DNA from: Akkermansiaceae bacterium UBA4589 | Lineage (GTDB): Bacteria > Verrucomicrobiota > Verrucomicrobiia > Verrucomicrobiales > Akkermansiaceae | Reading direction: 5' to 3' | Length of the DNA stretch: 15,490 nt | Assembly (NCBI GenBank): GCA_002387565.1 | Contig: DGJT01000003.1 | Coordinates: 1 to 15,490 of the forward strand | In this document: in pieces, positions 14,220-15,490 of the stretch | Position numbering within the stretch: the stretch's first letter is position 1 | Layout: every line of letters starts with the position of its first letter | Position numbers and translations under genes: made by a program | The notes under the pieces: generated by a model | Database searches by the model: none | Seen by the model: only the letters and a program-made list of their open reading frames with translations | Told to the model about the DNA's origin: nothing

Positions 14220-15125
14220 ACTCTGTCTAGGGTGGAACTGCTGATGAATTGATTGCAGATGCTTCTGATTCACTGCAGTATAAATTTGAGTAGTAGCTAA
14301 GTCTGTATGCCCAAGTAACTCTTGAATAACCTTGAGATTAGCTCCGTTTTCTAACAGATGAGTAGCAAAGCTATGACGCAGTAAGTGCGGGTAGATATTT
14401 TGACTCAGGCCAGCTTTTACGGCTCGTTTTTTGACCATGTCACGGATACGCTGGGTGCTCAATTGAACCCCTCGAATAGAAATAAATAGATAAGCTGAGT
14501 TGGGCTTCCCCTTGAGTAATAGAGGGCGTTCATGTTCGAGATAACTTGTTAGAGCTTTGAATGCAGGGCCACCAATAGGGAGCATTCTTGTTTTAGAGCC
14601 CTTACCAATCACTCGTATCCATTGTTCGTCAAAATCCACCCATTCTAGCTTAGCATCGCTAATTTCTGAGAGACGCAGTCCAGAGCTGTAAAACAGCTCT
14701 AAAATAGCCTTATCACGCTTAGCTAACTTGTCTGAGGTGTCGAGACTCTTGAGTAATTGCTCAATATGTTTAATCGAACAGGTTTCAGGTAGCTTTTTCT
14801 CTACTTTGGGAGTGAGGAGAGGTTCAGCTATGTCCTTGCTGATTAATGATTTAAGGAACAGGTATTTAAAGAATATTTTAATATGTACCAGTAACAGGCG
14901 TTTGGAGCTACTGGCTAATTGATGCTCATCATCGAGCTGCGCCATGAATTGGCTCAAGTGCTCTGTACTTATAGACTTAATATTTAGGTTAGGTGAGATT
15001 TTTTGTTTTTCACACCACCTTTTAAGATGAGTCAGACTCTGCAACACCGATTGCTGATAAGTCTCAGACAAACCCTTGTCAATCGCAAGGTAGCGCAGAA
15101 AATCATCTATAAGCTCGTCAGTCAT
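14214..15125 (-). CDS. xerD: XerC/XerD-type tyrosine recombinase
   Basis: A 303-residue site-specific recombinase of the kind that resolves chromosome dimers at dif during cell division. The N-terminal SAM-like domain (MTDELIDDFLRYLAIDKGLS to about residue 100) leads into the catalytic domain. All catalytic residues are present: Arg151 in SSGLRLSEI, Lys175 in IGKGSKTR, His247 and Arg250 in HLLRHSFATHLLENGANL, His273 in LLGHTDLATTQ and nucleophile Tyr282 in IYTAVN; each is exactly three positions later than in E. coli XerD. Length and the C-terminal tail fit Xer proteins, not phage integrases. XerD is preferred over XerC by resemblance, with moderate certainty. The start (15125) is only 15 bases from a MITE-like insertion, which therefore supplies or displaces its promoter. 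Confidence 0.93.
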   Translation of the reverse strand: MTDELIDDFLRYLAIDKGLSETYQQSVLQSLTHLKRWCEKQKISPNLNIKSISTEHLSQFMAQLDDEHQLASSSKRLLLVHIKIFFKYLFLKSLISKDIAEPLLTPKVEKKLPETCSIKHIEQLLKSLDTSDKLAKRDKAILELFYSSGLRLSEISDAKLEWVDFDEQWIRVIGKGSKTRMLPIGGPAFKALTSYLEHERPLLLKGKPNSAYLFISIRGVQLSTQRIRDMVKKRAVKAGLSQNIYPHLLRHSFATHLLENGANLKVIQELLGHTDLATTQIYTAVNQKHLQSIHQQFHPRQSK

Positions 15126-15135
15126 AAAGTAATAT

Positions 15136-15423
15136 ATTAGATCACACTACACGCCAAAAAATCAACGATAGGAAGTAGATTTCAAGGATCATAGGTAAAT
15201 TGAAGTTAATTAAAAGAATGATGATAAATAAGAAAATGAAAGTTTGAGTAAGATTAGAGCAACTGCGTTGCTTTAATAAAGTAAAAGAAGCCATAGCTCT
15301 TTTGCCCTTATGTTGTGTTGTTCTCTTAACTGGTATGCACATACCAGTTGGCGGTCACGCCTTGCCTAAGAGCAAAATACCTTATGGTATCATTAATTTT
15401 TTTGTCGTGTAGTGTGATATTAG
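15136..15423. mobile_element. MITE-like insertion with terminal inverted repeats and 5-bp target duplication
   Basis: A 278-bp segment (15141-15418) is bounded by 21-bp terminal inverted repeats, left 15141-15161 beginning ATCACACTACACG and right 15398-15418 ending CGTGTAGTGTGAT, with one mismatch (20/21). ATTAG directly flanks both ends (15136-15140 and 15419-15423), a 5-bp target-site duplication. No transposase fits inside, so it would be a non-autonomous element moved in trans. The interior holds a 10-bp-arm palindrome (15328-15349), a smaller ATACC/GGTAT hairpin (15378-15391) and a minus-strand frame of up to 66 codons (15142-15342) with a hydrophobic stretch that stops inside the left repeat; I do not claim it as a gene. 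The parent transposon family is not identified. Confidence 0.7.
15328..15349. repeat. Perfect palindrome inside the MITE-like element
   Basis: AACTGGTATG and CATACCAGTT are perfect 10-base arms separated by CA. It could be an operator-like protein site or a hairpin in the RNA read towards xerD. Confidence 0.75.
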
Positions 15424-15435
15424 ATGAAATAATAC

Positions 15436-15472
15436 AAAAAAGCCACCCAAACTATAATTAGCTTAGGTGGCT
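15436..15472 (-). terminator. Minus-strand terminator of a gene beyond the right edge
   Basis: Read on the minus strand, AGCCACC pairs with GGTGGCT, the stem continues with AAGCT/AGTTT (one G-U), and a run of six T follows (15436-15441 as A on the plus strand). It points towards xerD and probably ends transcription of an unseen gene to the right. Confidence 0.75.
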
Positions 15473-15490
15473 ATAGAAATCAAAAATTAG

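Noticed and set aside
15142..15342. Minus-strand frame of 66 codons with a hydrophobic stretch
   Set aside because: It lies wholly within the MITE-like element and runs into its terminal repeat; AT-rich DNA easily gives hydrophobic frames. Kept as a finding, not as a gene.
15328..15349. Palindrome near xerD as a dif site
   Set aside because: dif sites have two 11-bp arms around a 6-bp centre with a known core; this has 10-bp arms and a 2-bp centre and lies in an inserted element.
1..15490. CRISPR arrays, tRNA or rRNA genes
   Set aside because: I saw no regularly spaced repeats and no tRNA or rRNA signature on either strand.

Overview
The window is ordinary bacterial chromosome of moderately low GC (roughly 35-45 % in core genes by eye) carrying housekeeping genes plus a few accessory insertions. 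Several points suggest a Verrucomicrobiota or Bacteroidota-like organism, with Verrucomicrobiota slightly preferred: a truncated F1 epsilon subunit of only 82 residues, an AccB N-terminus beginning MDFKDIKKIVELM, and start codons mostly preceded by A/T-rich sequence with no Shine-Dalgarno. This taxonomic call is inference; no rRNA is present.

Region 1 (1-2659, + strand) holds the end of the ATP synthase operon (atpD 3' end, atpC), closed by a clear terminator, then accB-accC for the biotin carboxyl carrier and biotin carboxylase of acetyl-CoA carboxylase, preceded by a sigma70-like promoter and closed by a second clear terminator. Region 2 (2700-5808) holds a 793-residue secreted protein of unknown function and a SanA/DUF218 membrane-anchored envelope protein.

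Region 3 (about 5809-8022) looks accessory. After hairpin-rich intergenic DNA comes an AT-rich two-gene unit, an AAA15-type ATPase (RloA-like) and a TOPRIM-type RloB-like protein, a pairing of the kind linked to phage defence (compare the PARIS AriA/AriB pair). A tiny lysine-rich gene of 35 codons follows on the minus strand. Region 4 (8193-9263, minus) is an MscS-type channel with a charged coiled-coil tail and a good TTGACA/TATTAA promoter almost touching its start codon.

Region 5 (9393-14014, +) is a tight six-gene run with gaps of 3-18 bases: thiE, a Dabb-domain protein, pdxH, a membrane protein with an HELTH zinc-metalloprotease motif, xseA, and a PLD-like HxR(x)4D protein in the place where xseB is often found. 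Two are cofactor genes (thiamine phosphate, PLP) and two concern nucleic acids or phosphodiesters; the shared logic is not obvious.

Region 6 (14015-15490) has repeat-rich intergenic DNA, a complete XerC/XerD-type recombinase on the minus strand, and, 15 bases upstream of its start codon, a 278-bp MITE-like insertion with 21-bp terminal inverted repeats and a 5-bp ATTAG target duplication. A minus-strand terminator for an unseen gene to the right closes the window.
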